Below, in pieces: positions 24,322 to 32,736 of a DNA stretch of 43,512 nt (position 1 is its first letter; every line of letters starts with the position of its first letter). The stretch lies in the NCBI GenBank assembly GCA_024644015.1, contig JAHELV010000019.1, forward strand, positions 7,628 through 51,139, read 5' to 3'. The notes under the pieces were generated by a model, which ran no database searches, was not told where the DNA came from, and was given only the letters and a program-made list of their open reading frames with translations. This DNA comes from Nitriliruptorales bacterium (GTDB lineage: Bacteria; Actinomycetota; Nitriliruptoria; Euzebyales; JAHELV01). The position numbers were made by a program, and so were the translations under genes.

Positions 24322-25809
24322 CTACAGCGGGCCACGCTCCCACGGTCCGAAGATCGCCAGCGTGACACCGGGATGCTGGATGTTGAAGAACAGCGTCGAC
24401 CCGTCCGGGCTGAAGGTCGCGCCGGCGAGCTCACTGGTGTTCTCGCGGTTGCGGGCGAGGTCGAACACGTCTCCCCGCCGGGTGACGCCGCGCAGGTGGT
24501 CGTGTCCGCTGCCGTCCTCGCAGAGCACCAGTCCCCCGGCGGGTGACACCGTGATGTTGTCGGGGCTGTCGAGCAGTCTGGCGCCCGGTGACTCGTACAG
24601 GAGCCTGAGACGGCCGCCGGCGGGTCCCCGTGGGCGGTACTCCCACACCTGGCCCTTCCCGGCATCGCCGCCGGATGTGGAGACGATGTAGACCGAGCCG
24701 TTGCCGTACCAGGCGCCCTCGAGCCTCCCGAACGTCGCGCCGCCGTCGGCGGCGCCCTGGTGGTATACCGCGAGCGGATCGTCGGCGCCCGCAGGATCCG
24801 GGTCGGCGATGTCGACCCACGCGACCGGCAGCCACCTTCCGATCCGCTGACCGGTGCGCGAGTCGTAGTTCGGGCGCTCCTCGACCGCAAGCATCTGGAG
24901 TCGGCCACCGGCGGAGAGATCCTCCGGCGTCGTGGGGAGGAACCGGTAGAAGCCGGCGGTGTCGCGATCCTCGGTCTCGTACACGATCCCGGTGGCCGGA
25001 TCGACCGCGACCGCCTCGTGAACGAAGCGCCCCATCGCGACGAGCGGCTCGGCGGCGGCCGCCGGCCGTTCGGCGGGTACCTCGAACACGTATCCGTGCG
25101 GCTTCGACGGCCCGTCGTCGAACGCCTCCTCGCAGGTCAGCCAGGTTCCCCACGGGGTCGGCCCGCCCGCGCAGTTGCGTGTCGTGCCGCTGATGCTGGC
25201 GAAGTGGTCGAGCAGCCGACGGTTCTCGATGTCGAACAGCAGGTTGGTCGTGCCGCCGGCCGCACCCGCGTCGTACGCGACGGCACCGCGCACCGGCGGT
25301 CCCTCCCCGGGGCTCAGTTCGTGGTTGCGCACGAGCCACACCTTGCCGGGGTCGGACGGGTGTGGGAACGCCGCCATCCCGTCGTGGGCGGCCGGCGTCG
25401 GGGTCCCATCGGACATCGCCTCGCCGGTATGGCCGAACGCCGCGTAGGTGAACCCCTCGGGCAGCGCCAGCCAGGCCCGGTCGGCGCGCTCGGACGAGGC
25501 GTAGAGCGGCCGTTGCGCCGACTGCAGTGGACCGTAGCCGCTGCGGTCCCGCGCGGTCACGTCACGACGCTCGGGCTGCGCGAACGTTTCAGGCTCCTCG
25601 CGTACCGCCGCCTGGACGGGTTCCGCCGGGTCCGGCCGCACCACCGCCCCGGTCGGCTCGATGGGCTCCGCACGATCCATCAGCGCGAACAGCACGCCGG
25701 CAACGCCACCGGTGGCGGCCGCGCCGAACGCAGTGCGAAGAAACCTGCGGCGATCGAGTGCGGCGCGTTCCCCGTCTCCCGGCGGTACGGCATCCTGCTG
25801 TGTCGTCAC
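24322..25809 (-). CDS. Tat-exported PhoX-like (DUF839) protein
   Basis: A 495-residue protein starting at GTG 25809. A twin-arginine signal is clear (DRRRFLRTAFGAAATGG), so it is exported folded. The rest matches the DUF839/PhoX group: LPEGFTYAAFGHTGE, HDGMAAFPHPSDPGKVWLV, RNHELSPGEG, CAGGPTPWGTWLTCEE, HEAVAVDPATGIVYETED, FYRFLP, and near the end LCEDGSGHDHLRGV and NIQHPGVTLAIFGPW. PhoX enzymes are Ca2+-dependent alkaline phosphatases; many DUF839 proteins are uncharacterised, so phosphatase activity is likely but unproven. It converges on hyuB with 60 nt between stops. Confidence 0.85.
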   Translation of the reverse strand: MTTQQDAVPPGDGERAALDRRRFLRTAFGAAATGGVAGVLFALMDRAEPIEPTGAVVRPDPAEPVQAAVREEPETFAQPERRDVTARDRSGYGPLQSAQRPLYASSERADRAWLALPEGFTYAAFGHTGEAMSDGTPTPAAHDGMAAFPHPSDPGKVWLVRNHELSPGEGPPVRGAVAYDAGAAGGTTNLLFDIENRRLLDHFASISGTTRNCAGGPTPWGTWLTCEEAFDDGPSKPHGYVFEVPAERPAAAAEPLVAMGRFVHEAVAVDPATGIVYETEDRDTAGFYRFLPTTPEDLSAGGRLQMLAVEERPNYDSRTGQRIGRWLPVAWVDIADPDPAGADDPLAVYHQGAADGGATFGRLEGAWYGNGSVYIVSTSGGDAGKGQVWEYRPRGPAGGRLRLLYESPGARLLDSPDNITVSPAGGLVLCEDGSGHDHLRGVTRRGDVFDLARNRENTSELAGATFSPDGSTLFFNIQHPGVTLAIFGPWERGPL

Positions 25810-25900
25810 GCTCGAACCGCCGTGTCCAGTGGCACCGCCCGCCGGTGTTGGCGACGGCTCGGTGCAATGGTGACATTCCAGCCGGAGGTGTTCACAGCCG

Positions 25901-26875
25901 CTACGGAGTGACGACCAGCTTGCCGATGGCGCCGCGGCCACCGACGAGCCGGAGTGCGTCGGCTGCGTGGTCCAGGTCGAACACCTGCGACACGAGCGGG
26001 TCGATGCGGCCGTCTCGCCACCAGGTGCTCAGCGTCTCGAAGTTGCGCCGGTTGCGCTGCGGATCCGTGCGTGCGAACCGGCCCCAGAACACGCCCACCA
26101 CCGCACAGCCCTTGAGCAGCGGCAGGTTGGCGGGGATCATCGGGATCTGACCGGACGCGAAACCGATGATCAGCAGCCGGCCCTTCCAGGCGGTCGACCG
26201 CAGCGCCGCCTCGGTGGCATCGCCACCCACCGGGTCGAACACCACGTCAGCACCGGCCGGTGCGAGTGACCGCATTTGCTCACGCAGGTCCTGTTGGTCG
26301 TAGCGGATCACGTCGTGCGCGCCCGCTGAGCGCACAGCCTCGGCCTTGTCGTCCGAGCTGACCGCGGCGATGACCCGGGCACCGAGCGCGGCCCCGATCT
26401 GGGTCGCGGCCAGGCCGACACCGCCCGCCGCGCCGAGCACGAGCAGCGTTTCGTCGCGAACGAGCCCGCCCCGGTCCACGAGCGCATGGTAGGCGGTGCC
26501 GTAGGCCACCGGCAGGGTCGCGGCGACCTCGACGGGCATGCCGTCAGGCACAGGGAAGGTCTGGTCGGCGTCGACGACCACCTGCTCCGCGTATCCACCG
26601 TGCGTGATCGACGCGTACACGAGGTCGCCGGCCCGCACGGCGGCGACGTCGGTGGCCACCTCGATGACCTCGCCGGCCACTTCGGCTCCCGGTGCGAACG
26701 GCAGTTCGGGGCGCTCCTGGTAGAGGCCCTGGATGATCAACAGGTCCGGGAAGTTGACCCCCGCGGCCCGCACGCGGATGCGCACGCTGCCGTGGTCGAG
26801 CTCGGGAGCCGGCAGGTCGCCGACCGCGACGCCGTCGAGCCCGTCGAGCCGACGGCAGACCAGCGCCCGCATCAT
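25901..26875 (-). CDS. NADPH:quinone oxidoreductase-type medium-chain dehydrogenase
   Basis: A 324-residue zinc-less MDR protein (quinone oxidoreductase/zeta-crystallin type). Features: [36 protein letters not shown], the nucleotide-binding [38 protein letters not shown] and the end [10 protein letters not shown]. Typical zinc ligands are absent. The start is ATG ATG at 26875/26872, overlapped by the TGA of a 14-codon leaderless ORF; no strong Shine-Dalgarno is visible, so translation probably depends on that upstream ORF. The substrate is likely a quinone or enoyl compound. Confidence 0.85.
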   Translation of the reverse strand: MMRALVCRRLDGLDGVAVGDLPAPELDHGSVRIRVRAAGVNFPDLLIIQGLYQERPELPFAPGAEVAGEVIEVATDVAAVRAGDLVYASITHGGYAEQVVVDADQTFPVPDGMPVEVAATLPVAYGTAYHALVDRGGLVRDETLLVLGAAGGVGLAATQIGAALGARVIAAVSSDDKAEAVRSAGAHDVIRYDQQDLREQMRSLAPAGADVVFDPVGGDATEAALRSTAWKGRLLIIGFASGQIPMIPANLPLLKGCAVVGVFWGRFARTDPQRNRRNFETLSTWWRDGRIDPLVSQVFDLDHAADALRLVGGRGAIGKLVVTP

Positions 26876-26916
26876 CGTCGCCAGACGTGCAGGCGGTCGC
26901 TCGCGGTGGTGTTCAT
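26872..26916 (-). CDS. Leaderless 14-residue upstream ORF coupled to the oxidoreductase
   Basis: Starting at ATG 26916, 8 nt after a TAGGGT -10 box, this frame reads [14 protein letters not shown] and ends in a TGA lying inside ATGATG of the oxidoreductase start. Leaderless initiation followed by termination-reinitiation would explain how the main gene is translated without a Shine-Dalgarno. The peptide may have no function of its own. The assignment is inference from layout. Confidence 0.4.
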   Translation of the reverse strand: MNTTASDRLHVWRR

Positions 26917-26924
26917 CGGCCGGG

Positions 26925-26930
26925 ACCCTA
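26925..26930 (-). promoter_or_regulatory. -10 box for the leaderless uORF/oxidoreductase transcript
   Basis: TAGGGT on the minus strand, 8 nt before ATG 26916. The same hexamer and nearly the same spacing precede the YbaK-like gene. Confidence 0.45.
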
Positions 26931-27017
26931 CCCGTTGGCGGCGATACCGCAGAGGATGTCACGTCGCTGTCAGCCTGCGTTTCGGACCGGCCACGGTCGG
27001 CGATCGACGCCCACGGG

Positions 27018-27023
27018 TACGAT
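27018..27023 (+). promoter_or_regulatory. Candidate -10 box of deoD
   Basis: TACGAT lies 33 nt before the deoD ATG, giving a leader of about 27 nt that contains GAGG. No clear -35 was seen. Confidence 0.4.
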
Positions 27024-27056
27024 CTTCGCCCGCCACCCGAAACGAGGCACCGGACC

Positions 27057-27785
27057 ATGCCGACCCCGCACATAGCCGCAGACAAGGAGGACTTCGCCGA
27101 GGCGGTACTGCTGCCGGGCGACCCGCTGCGGGCCCGACACATCGCTGACACGTTCCTGTCCGACGCCCGACAGGTCACGAACGTCCGCAACATGCTCGGG
27201 TTCACCGGTTCGTACCAGGGGATGCCCGTATCGGTGATGGGCACGGGTATGGGCATCCCGTCGTCACTGATCTACGCCACCGAACTGATCAACGAATACG
27301 GCTGCACGCGCCTCGTCCGCGTCGGCTCCTGCGGCGCCGTGACGACCGGGGTCGCGCTGCGGGAGGTCGTCGTCGCGATCGGCGCCTGCACCGACAGCGC
27401 CGTGAACCGCACGCGCTACGGCGGCTGGGACTTCGCGGCGACCTGCGACTTCCGGCTGGCGCGTGCGGCCGTCGACGCGGCGACGGCCCGCGGGTTGACG
27501 GTGCGCACGGGCAACGTGCACTCGGGTGACCTGTTCTACCATCCAGACGACGGCGCCCTCGACGTGATGGAGCGCATGGGTGTGCTCGCGGTCGAGATGG
27601 AGGCGGCGGGTCTGTACGGCATCGCTGCGGCAAGCGGAGTCCGGGCACTGGCGGTGTGCACCGTGAGCGACCAGATCAGGACCGGCGAGGCCCTGCCGGC
27701 CGACGACCGCGAGCGTACGTTCAACGACATGGTCGTGATCGCCCTCGACGCGCTCCGCAGCGACGCCGACAGCGGGGGACACTGA
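27057..27785 (+). CDS. deoD: Purine nucleoside phosphorylase, DeoD type
   Basis: A 242-residue enzyme that phosphorolyses purine nucleosides to base and ribose-1-phosphate in nucleoside salvage. It matches hexameric Deo[21 protein letters not shown], the phosphate-site [38 protein letters not shown], the ribose-binding [13 protein letters not shown] and the base-site Asp in VSDQI. Length fits the family. It stands alone, divergent from the oxidoreductase, without other nucleoside genes nearby. The ATG at 27057 is preceded by GAGG 10 nt upstream. Confidence is high. Confidence 0.93.
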   Translation: MPTPHIAADKEDFAEAVLLPGDPLRARHIADTFLSDARQVTNVRNMLGFTGSYQGMPVSVMGTGMGIPSSLIYATELINEYGCTRLVRVGSCGAVTTGVALREVVVAIGACTDSAVNRTRYGGWDFAATCDFRLARAAVDAATARGLTVRTGNVHSGDLFYHPDDGALDVMERMGVLAVEMEAAGLYGIAAASGVRALAVCTVSDQIRTGEALPADDRERTFNDMVVIALDALRSDADSGGH

Positions 27786-27849
27786 CCGCAGCGGGTGCAG
27801 GTCCGCGCGCAGTGCGACGGCCATGGCCGCGACAGCGGACGCGACGTGT

Positions 27850-28095
27850 ACAAACACTGCGGCGTGGTGCCTGGCGGCCCGAGCACCTCGATGCCGTGAT
27901 CGACCAACAGCCGGCCGACCGGCTGGTCCTGCATGCGCTCGACGAGCGTTTCGAAGTCCGCGGGCGATGAGATGACCAGCCCCGGCCGCCGTCCGGTAGG
28001 TGTGCGGGATGTTGCGTGGCAGCTGCACGCAGACGCCGGGGCCGGCCTCGACCACGTCGCCGCCAACCCAGACGGTCAAGCCCCGTCGACCGATG
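27850..28095 (-). pseudogene. Frameshifted, truncated cupin-domain gene remnant
   Basis: On the minus strand from about 28083 one frame reads GLTVWVGGDVVEAGPGVCVQ, then LPRNIPHTYRTA, the typical last strands and PxxxPH motif of a small cupin. Near 27990 the sense continues in a different frame as PGLVISSPADFETLVERM, then VGRLLVDHGIEVLGPPG. No start codon, N-terminal half or stop in a sensible place remains. A terminator hairpin lies where the missing N-terminus should be. The coordinates are approximate. Confidence 0.5.
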
Positions 28096-28122
28096 GTAGA
28101 CGTGGGGAGCGGCAGCACAGCG

Positions 28123-28154
28123 AGAGACCTCCCGCCTACCGACGGGAGGTCTCT
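28123..28154 (-). terminator. Strong hairpin downstream of the two-TM protein gene
   Basis: AGAGACCTCCCG pairs perfectly over 12 bp with CGGGAGGTCTCT around an 8-nt loop. It lies 43 nt past the stop at 28197 of the minus-strand gene. The T-run is weak. It is the best intrinsic terminator candidate in the window. Confidence 0.7.
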
Positions 28155-28196
28155 GCGTCTACGGGTTGCCGGACATCGAGGCCCGGCTTGCCTTGA

Positions 28197-28898
28197 TCAG
28201 GCCATGGCCGGTTCCTTCGACTGCGAGGAATCCGACGCCCGCAGGCCTGTGTCCCAATCCTTGGCGCCGACGGCCCACATGAGACCGAAGCCGGCGATCA
28301 GGCAGGTGACTCCAAGTCCACCCAGCAGAGCGGCAAGGGCGAGGCCAAGCTGCAAGGTAGAGTGCGTGATCGTGCCGACGCCGAGCTCGGCGAACAGGGC
28401 GTGAGCGGTCCCGCTCCACGCCAAGTCACGAGCCGGTCCTTCGATGGGATGCAGACGGTCGAAGTCTGTCCAGTAGCGGCCGTCCACCTCGAACTCGTAG
28501 GTGCCCGCTTCGTACATCTGGCCGTCGTATTCGACGGCTTCGTCGAGCACGACGGTCTGGGTGCCATGAAGGACGTGGTAGCCGATGGTGGCCATCTGGT
28601 ACATGTACTCGGTGGCTGTGTCCACGACCGGATCGTTGGGGTCCAGGTCGCCCTCGACTACCGGGTACTTCCAGTCGTCGACGAGCAACGACATGATCGC
28701 CTCGGCGCCCTCGGTGGTGCCGCGATCGATCAACTGGCCGTCTTCGTTGTAGCTGAGCGTGACGTTCTCAGCTTCGCTGAGGCCTTGAAGCGACGTGTAC
28801 CCCTGCTGGATCTTGTAGAAGGCGACGCCGCCGCCAACCAGGAATCCGACCCCGATCAGGGCCAGGACCATTCCCAGAGTTCTCAGGCGGGCTGTCAT
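28197..28898 (-). CDS. Two-TM membrane protein with a large exported domain, unknown function
   Basis: A 233-residue protein with one helix near the N-terminus (LGMVLALIGVGFLVGGGVAF) and one near the C-terminus (LGLALAALLGGLGVTCLIAGFGLMW), enclosing about 140 residues rich in Asp, Glu, Tyr and Gly (YNEDGQLIDRGTTEGAEAIM, YEFEVDGRYWTDFDRLHP), probably outside the cell. ATG 28898 is chosen since GAGGAG lies 7 nt upstream; the frame opens at 28940. A perfect CRP-type palindrome overlaps the promoter region. Its base composition is slightly less GC-rich than its neighbours and it is flanked by gene remnants, so it may have arrived by transfer. Its function is unknown. Confidence 0.75.
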   Translation of the reverse strand: MTARLRTLGMVLALIGVGFLVGGGVAFYKIQQGYTSLQGLSEAENVTLSYNEDGQLIDRGTTEGAEAIMSLLVDDWKYPVVEGDLDPNDPVVDTATEYMYQMATIGYHVLHGTQTVVLDEAVEYDGQMYEAGTYEFEVDGRYWTDFDRLHPIEGPARDLAWSGTAHALFAELGVGTITHSTLQLGLALAALLGGLGVTCLIAGFGLMWAVGAKDWDTGLRASDSSQSKEPAMA

Positions 28899-28919
28899 AG
28901 CGAGCTCCTCGCTTGGATA

Positions 28920-28935
28920 TGTGACATTCGTCACA
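28920..28935. promoter_or_regulatory. Perfect CRP/GlxR-type operator TGTGA-N6-TCACA
   Basis: TGTGACATTCGTCACA is a perfect match to the CRP-family consensus and lies 22 nt upstream of the ATG of the two-TM protein gene. At this distance it would overlap the -10/start region, which suggests repression rather than activation if a CRP-like protein binds. Confidence 0.55.
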
Positions 28936-28998
28936 AGCAATGTCGGCCACGACTACGGCCCACTGAAGCCCGCAGGTCCCTAGTCGAACCCGAAAGAC

Positions 28999-29302
28999 CT
29001 ATGCGAGGAACGACGGATTTGCCAGGAGCACGCGCTCCGCGTCGTTGGCGATGACGATTCCCGCGCCGGCGACCTGAAACATCGCTCGGTACCTGTTCTC
29101 CGTCTCGGCGAGCTCATCGAGGGCAGCCTGACGCTCTCGCCTCCAGGGCATCCGGGCGGCGCGCTACGACCATCACCGCGAGCGCGGCAAGGACGGCCAT
29201 CACAGACGCTGCAGTCCAGATGAACGGCGACAGCGGCGCTGAGCTCGACCAGCCATCCGATCGCAGGTACCGGCGCGAGCACCGGGCCGGTGCCGGCCGC
29301 AC
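28999..29302 (-). pseudogene. Remnant of a membrane-anchored PAS-domain sensor gene
   Basis: On the minus strand, one frame encodes a membrane helix and linker (FIWTAASVMAVLAALAVMV, then VARRPDALEAR). After a frameshift near 29135 the sense continues as ERQAALDELAETENRYRAMF and QVAGAGIVIANDAERVLLAN, ending PSFLA and a TAG at 28999. The second part is the start of a PAS domain as seen in sensor kinases and diguanylate cyclases. The rest of the PAS and any output domain is missing. A further frame change seems present near 29230. The extent is approximate. Confidence 0.5.
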
Positions 29303-29364
29303 GCTCGAGCGGCCGTTGCGACCGGGTGACGAGGTCGCGGCGCTGCAGGCCGTGTCAGGCGGCT
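29258..29364 (+). pseudogene. Possible MoaD/ThiS-type C-terminal fragment
   Basis: The plus-strand frame ending at TGA 29364 reads RTLERPLRPGDEVAALQAVS and then GG-stop. The GDEVAxLxxVSGG-stop ending is characteristic of MoaD, the small molybdopterin synthase subunit, whose terminal Gly-Gly is thiocarboxylated. Only about 35 residues look related, no ordered start is seen, and it partly overlaps the PAS remnant on the other strand. It could be chance. Confidence 0.3.
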
Positions 29365-29374
29365 GACTGACGGC

Positions 29375-30385
29375 TCAGACACCGGCGTGGTCGGCGATGC
29401 GGCGTCGGTGCTCCGATGCCGTGCCCCACAGCGCGCTGCCCGATCGGGCGCGTTTGAGGTACAGGTGCAGATCGTGCTCCCAGGTGAACCCGATGCCGCC
29501 GTGAACCTGGATCGCGCCTTGTGCGCACGCCACCGCCGCCTCGGACGCCGACGCCTTGGCCTGACTCGCCGCCAACGCGGCGACGTCGTCGCCCACCGCC
29601 GTCGCCCACGCCGCGTGATACGCGTGGCTGCGCGCCGACTCGAGCGCGACGAACATGTCGACGAGTCGGTGGCTGACCGCCTGGAAGGCGCCGATGGGTC
29701 TGCCGAACTGCTCGCGGGTGCGGGCGTACGCGACCGCCATGTCCAGACACGCCTGCCCGACACCGACCAGGTCGTGCGCGTAGAGCGTCGCGGCGACGAG
29801 CGCCGCCGGCGCGTGGCCGTCGGCGACGCCGACGACGAGCGCGCCGACCCCATCTACCGTCACGTCGGCCAGCGGGCGCGTGCGGTCCATGGTCGGCAGC
29901 GTGGTTCGCGTGGTCTCAGCGGCGTCGAGCACCACCAGCACCTGCCGTGCGCCGTCGTCGGCGACGGCCAGCAGATGCGTCGCCGTGCCGCCGTGCGGCA
30001 CCCGTGGCAACATGCCGTGCGCGGCGCCGCCCTCGAGTCGGAGCACGGCACCTGCGGCGTACACACCGATCGCGTCGCCGGCGGCGAGGGCGTTGGCAAC
30101 CTCGTGTTCCGGCTCGACGTAACGCAGCGCCGCGAGCGCCACGACGTGCTCGACGTAGGGCAGCGGTGCGACGACCCGTCCGAGCTCCTCGGCGACGACG
30201 CCCTCCTCCACCGTGCCCGGCAGATCGACGACGCCCATCGCCACCAGGTACGCCCACAGGTCCGCATCGAACCCGGCGCCGTCGAGCGCTGTCGCCCTGA
30301 CGGACTCGCTGGTCGCGTGGTCGGCCAACAGGTCGGAGACCGCCTCGCGCAGCGCGTCCTGGGTGTCGGTGAATGCGGCTTGCAC
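29375..30385 (-). CDS. Acyl-CoA dehydrogenase, short (partner) subunit
   Basis: A 336-residue FadE-type acyl-CoA dehydrogenase. The N-terminal part is short (AAFTDTQDALREAVSDLLAD, then EELGRVVAPLPYVEHVVA), the middle beta domain is reduced, and the C-terminal FAD/oligomer domain is clear (DMAVAYARTREQFGRPIGAF, QAVSHRLVDMFVALESAR, AIQVHGGIGFTWEHDLHLYL). GTG 30385 follows AGGA by 6 nt and comes 8 nt after the stop of the other dehydrogenase. Such unequal pairs in actinobacteria commonly form alpha2beta2 heterotetramers acting on steroid or branched acyl-CoA side chains; this role is inferred by analogy. Confidence 0.85.
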   Translation of the reverse strand: MQAAFTDTQDALREAVSDLLADHATSESVRATALDGAGFDADLWAYLVAMGVVDLPGTVEEGVVAEELGRVVAPLPYVEHVVALAALRYVEPEHEVANALAAGDAIGVYAAGAVLRLEGGAAHGMLPRVPHGGTATHLLAVADDGARQVLVVLDAAETTRTTLPTMDRTRPLADVTVDGVGALVVGVADGHAPAALVAATLYAHDLVGVGQACLDMAVAYARTREQFGRPIGAFQAVSHRLVDMFVALESARSHAYHAAWATAVGDDVAALAASQAKASASEAAVACAQGAIQVHGGIGFTWEHDLHLYLKRARSGSALWGTASEHRRRIADHAGV

Positions 30386-30393
30386 GCGGCGTC

Positions 30394-31566
30394 CTAGCGG
30401 CTGCGGGGCAGGCCGAGGACCCGCTCGGCGATGATGTTCTTGAGGATCTCGGTCGTGCCCGCCTCGATCGAGTGACCACGGCCGCGCAGGTACGTCTGCG
30501 CCCAGATGCCGTCGTCGACTCCCGACGGCCCGTCGAGCACCTGCCCGGCGCTGCCCAGCAGGTCCATCGCGTACTCGCCCATCGCCTGCTGGACGCGTTC
30601 CCACAGCAGTTTGGACATCGATCCTTCGGGCCCGGGCAGGCCCCGCTCCATCTTGGTGATCGCACGCAGGTTGGTGAGGCGCAACGCCTCGACGTCCAGC
30701 TGGAATCCGGCGATGCGCTCGCGCACGACCGGATCGTCCGCGACACCGAGCTTGCCCACGAGATCGACCAGGCGGTCAAGCGTGATCCTGCTGCCAACCT
30801 GCAGGCTGGCTCCCAACGTGCCCCGCTCGTGCAGAAGGGTGGTCATCGCGACCTTCCAGCCCTCCCCCTCCGCGCCCAGCCGGTTGGCGACCGGGATGCG
30901 CACGTCGTCGAAGAACAACTCGTTGAACTCGGCCTGCCCGGTGATCTGGACCAGGGGGCGCACCGATACACCGGTGGCGGACATGTCGGCCAGCAGGTAC
31001 GTGAACCCCGTGTACTTGGACGCCTCGGGATCTGAGCGTGTGACCAGAATGCAGAAGTCCGCGATGTGGCCGTAGCTCGTCCACACCTTCTGGCCGTTGA
31101 CCACGTAATCGTCGCCATCACGGACGGCGCGCATGCGGACGTTGAGGTCCGAACCGGCGTCCGGTTCGCTGAAGCCCTGGCACCAGATCTCGTCTCCGGC
31201 GAGCAGCGGTGGCAGATACCGGCGTTTGTGTTCCTCGGTTCCCCACGCCAGGATCGTCGGCCCAGCCATGTACATCCCGATGATGTTGATCGGCTCGGGT
31301 GCGCGGGCGCGGGCGGCCTCCTCGTTGAAGATGACCTGCTCGACCAGCGTGCCGCCCCGTCCCCCGTACTCGGCCGGCCATGTCAGGCCGGCCCACCCGG
31401 CGTCGTGCAGCGTCCGCTGCCACCAGCGCCGCAGCTCCTCGGCCTGCTCGGGGTCACGCGGTCCCGGATCCGGCGTGTCGAACCAGGCGTCGGTCAGGGT
31501 GTCACGCAGCCACCCGCGCACGTCGGCGCGGAACTCGGCCTCGCGCGCTGTGTCGCGGAAGTCCAT
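30394..31566 (-). CDS. Acyl-CoA dehydrogenase, long subunit
   Basis: A 390-residue FAD-dependent acyl-CoA dehydrogenase. It has the N-terminal helical part (RGWLRDTLTDAWFDTPD, WAGLTWPAEYGGRGGTLVEQ), the FAD/substrate loop IWCQGFSEPDAGSDL, the beta domain with VVNGQKVWTSYGHIADF and FDDVRIPVANRLG, and the C-terminal IEAGTTEILKNIIAERVLGL. AGGGG lies 7-8 nt before ATG 31566. It is the first gene of a two-gene operon with the short dehydrogenase. Substrate is unknown; no steroid or beta-oxidation cluster is next to it. Confidence 0.9.
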   Translation of the reverse strand: MDFRDTAREAEFRADVRGWLRDTLTDAWFDTPDPGPRDPEQAEELRRWWQRTLHDAGWAGLTWPAEYGGRGGTLVEQVIFNEEAARARAPEPINIIGMYMAGPTILAWGTEEHKRRYLPPLLAGDEIWCQGFSEPDAGSDLNVRMRAVRDGDDYVVNGQKVWTSYGHIADFCILVTRSDPEASKYTGFTYLLADMSATGVSVRPLVQITGQAEFNELFFDDVRIPVANRLGAEGEGWKVAMTTLLHERGTLGASLQVGSRITLDRLVDLVGKLGVADDPVVRERIAGFQLDVEALRLTNLRAITKMERGLPGPEGSMSKLLWERVQQAMGEYAMDLLGSAGQVLDGPSGVDDGIWAQTYLRGRGHSIEAGTTEILKNIIAERVLGLPRSR

Positions 31567-31709
31567 GCGCCTGCCCCTCGACTCGGCCGGTGTCCAAGCG
31601 AGCGTAGCCGCCCCGGCCACCCCACCGACACCCGAAGTTCCGGGCGCCGACAACGCGCGTCAACTGGTCGATCGACATGCCCCACCTGGAATCCAATGCG
31701 GTTCGCATG

Positions 31710-31739
31710 TTGTTGCGCGGCCGTGGACGTGCATACTTT
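31710..31739 (+). promoter_or_regulatory. Promoter of the DUF3039 gene
   Basis: TTGTTG is followed after 18 nt by TACTTT in a short AT-rich patch; the ATG is only 5 nt beyond, so the transcript is probably leaderless. Confidence 0.45.
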
Positions 31740-31744
31740 TTTGC

Positions 31745-31984
31745 ATGACCAGCACGACCACGAACCCGGAACCCCGGGTCCGGCCGCGCACGTCGGATGG
31801 CGACGACAAGCGGTACGCACACATCATCCGGGCGCCGAACGCCGACGCGGTGATCACCGAGGCGATGGTCACCGGAACGCCGGTCGTGGCGTTGTGCGGC
31901 AAGAAGTGGGTGCCGAGCCGCGATCCGTCGCGCTTCCCGGTCTGCCCGGTGTGCAAGGAGATCCGGGCGCGGATGTTCGGCTGA
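31745..31984 (+). CDS. DUF3039 family protein
   Basis: A 79-residue actinobacteria-specific protein. The DUF3039 core is intact: KRYAHIIRAPNADAVITEAM, VTGTPVVALCGKKWVPSRDP and FPVCPVCKEI. The three cysteines (one in ALCGK, two in CPVC) suggest a small metal site. The ATG lies just behind a -10 box with no Shine-Dalgarno. The AlkD-like gene starts 8 nt after its stop, so the two should be co-transcribed. Function is unknown. Confidence 0.88.
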   Translation: MTSTTTNPEPRVRPRTSDGDDKRYAHIIRAPNADAVITEAMVTGTPVVALCGKKWVPSRDPSRFPVCPVCKEIRARMFG

Positions 31985-31992
31985 CACCCCTG

Positions 31993-32736
31993 GTGGCGGA
32001 CCTCAGGGCACTCAGCGATGAGCTCGTCGACCGGTTGCGCCCGCTCGGGACACCGGAGCGGGCCGACGGACAGCGTCGGTACCTCAAGAGCACATTGACC
32101 CATCTGGGGGTTGCGATGCCCCAGATCCGTGACACCGTGCGCGACTTCGTCCGCGCTCATCCCGACCTCGACGCCGCGGCGTACAGCGACCTCGTGATCA
32201 CTCTGTGGCAGCGACGGGTCTACGAGTTGCGGCAGGTCGCGGTGCTGCTGATGGAGCGCAGCGCGTCGGGCCTCGACGCCTCGGCACTCGATCTGGTCGA
32301 GCGCCTGCTGCGGGACGCGCACACGTGGGCGTTGGTGGATCCTCTGGCGATCGGGGTGACGGGCCGGATAGCGCTCAACGACGCGCGGGCGTGGAGCAGG
32401 CTGGACTCATGGATCGTCGCCGACGACCTGTGGGTGCGACGTGCCGCGCTGCTTGCCCACCTGCCGTCACTGAAAGCCGACAGCGAGATGTTCGGGCACT
32501 TCGCGGCCTCCGCCGACGCGGTGCTCGACGAACGCGAGTTCTTCATCCGCAAAGCGATCGGATGGGTGTTGCGCGAAGTGGGCAAGCGCGACCCGCAAGC
32601 GGTGGTGGCGTGGCTCGAGGCGCGGACGCCGCTGGTGTCTGGGGTGACCATTCGCGAAGCTGTCAAGTACCTGCCGGCTGCGGATCGTGAGCGGCTGCTG
32701 GCCGCGTTCCGTCCGGCAGCGCCGCGGCCGCGTTGA
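31993..32736 (+). CDS. AlkD-like DNA alkylation repair protein
   Basis: A 247-residue HEAT-like helical protein of the AlkC/AlkD DNA glycosylase family, which removes bulky or positively charged alkylated bases such as N3- and N7-alkylpurines. Signatures: YLKSTLTHLGVAMPQIR, TLWQRRVYELRQVAVLLMER, the substrate-site TWALVDPLA with Trp and Asp, DDLWVRRAALLAHL and the hallmark EFFIRKAIGWVLREVGKRDP. GTG 31993 is the likely start, 8 nt after the DUF3039 stop; the much longer open frame upstream is a shadow of the dehydrogenase gene. The next gene overlaps its stop. Confidence 0.85.
   Translation: MADLRALSDELVDRLRPLGTPERADGQRRYLKSTLTHLGVAMPQIRDTVRDFVRAHPDLDAAAYSDLVITLWQRRVYELRQVAVLLMERSASGLDASALDLVERLLRDAHTWALVDPLAIGVTGRIALNDARAWSRLDSWIVADDLWVRRAALLAHLPSLKADSEMFGHFAASADAVLDEREFFIRKAIGWVLREVGKRDPQAVVAWLEARTPLVSGVTIREAVKYLPAADRERLLAAFRPAAPRPR

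Noticed and set aside
31066-31992. N-terminal extension of the AlkD-like frame
   Set aside because: Lies across the dehydrogenase gene and DUF3039; no homology there, and GTG 31993 is well placed after the DUF3039 stop.
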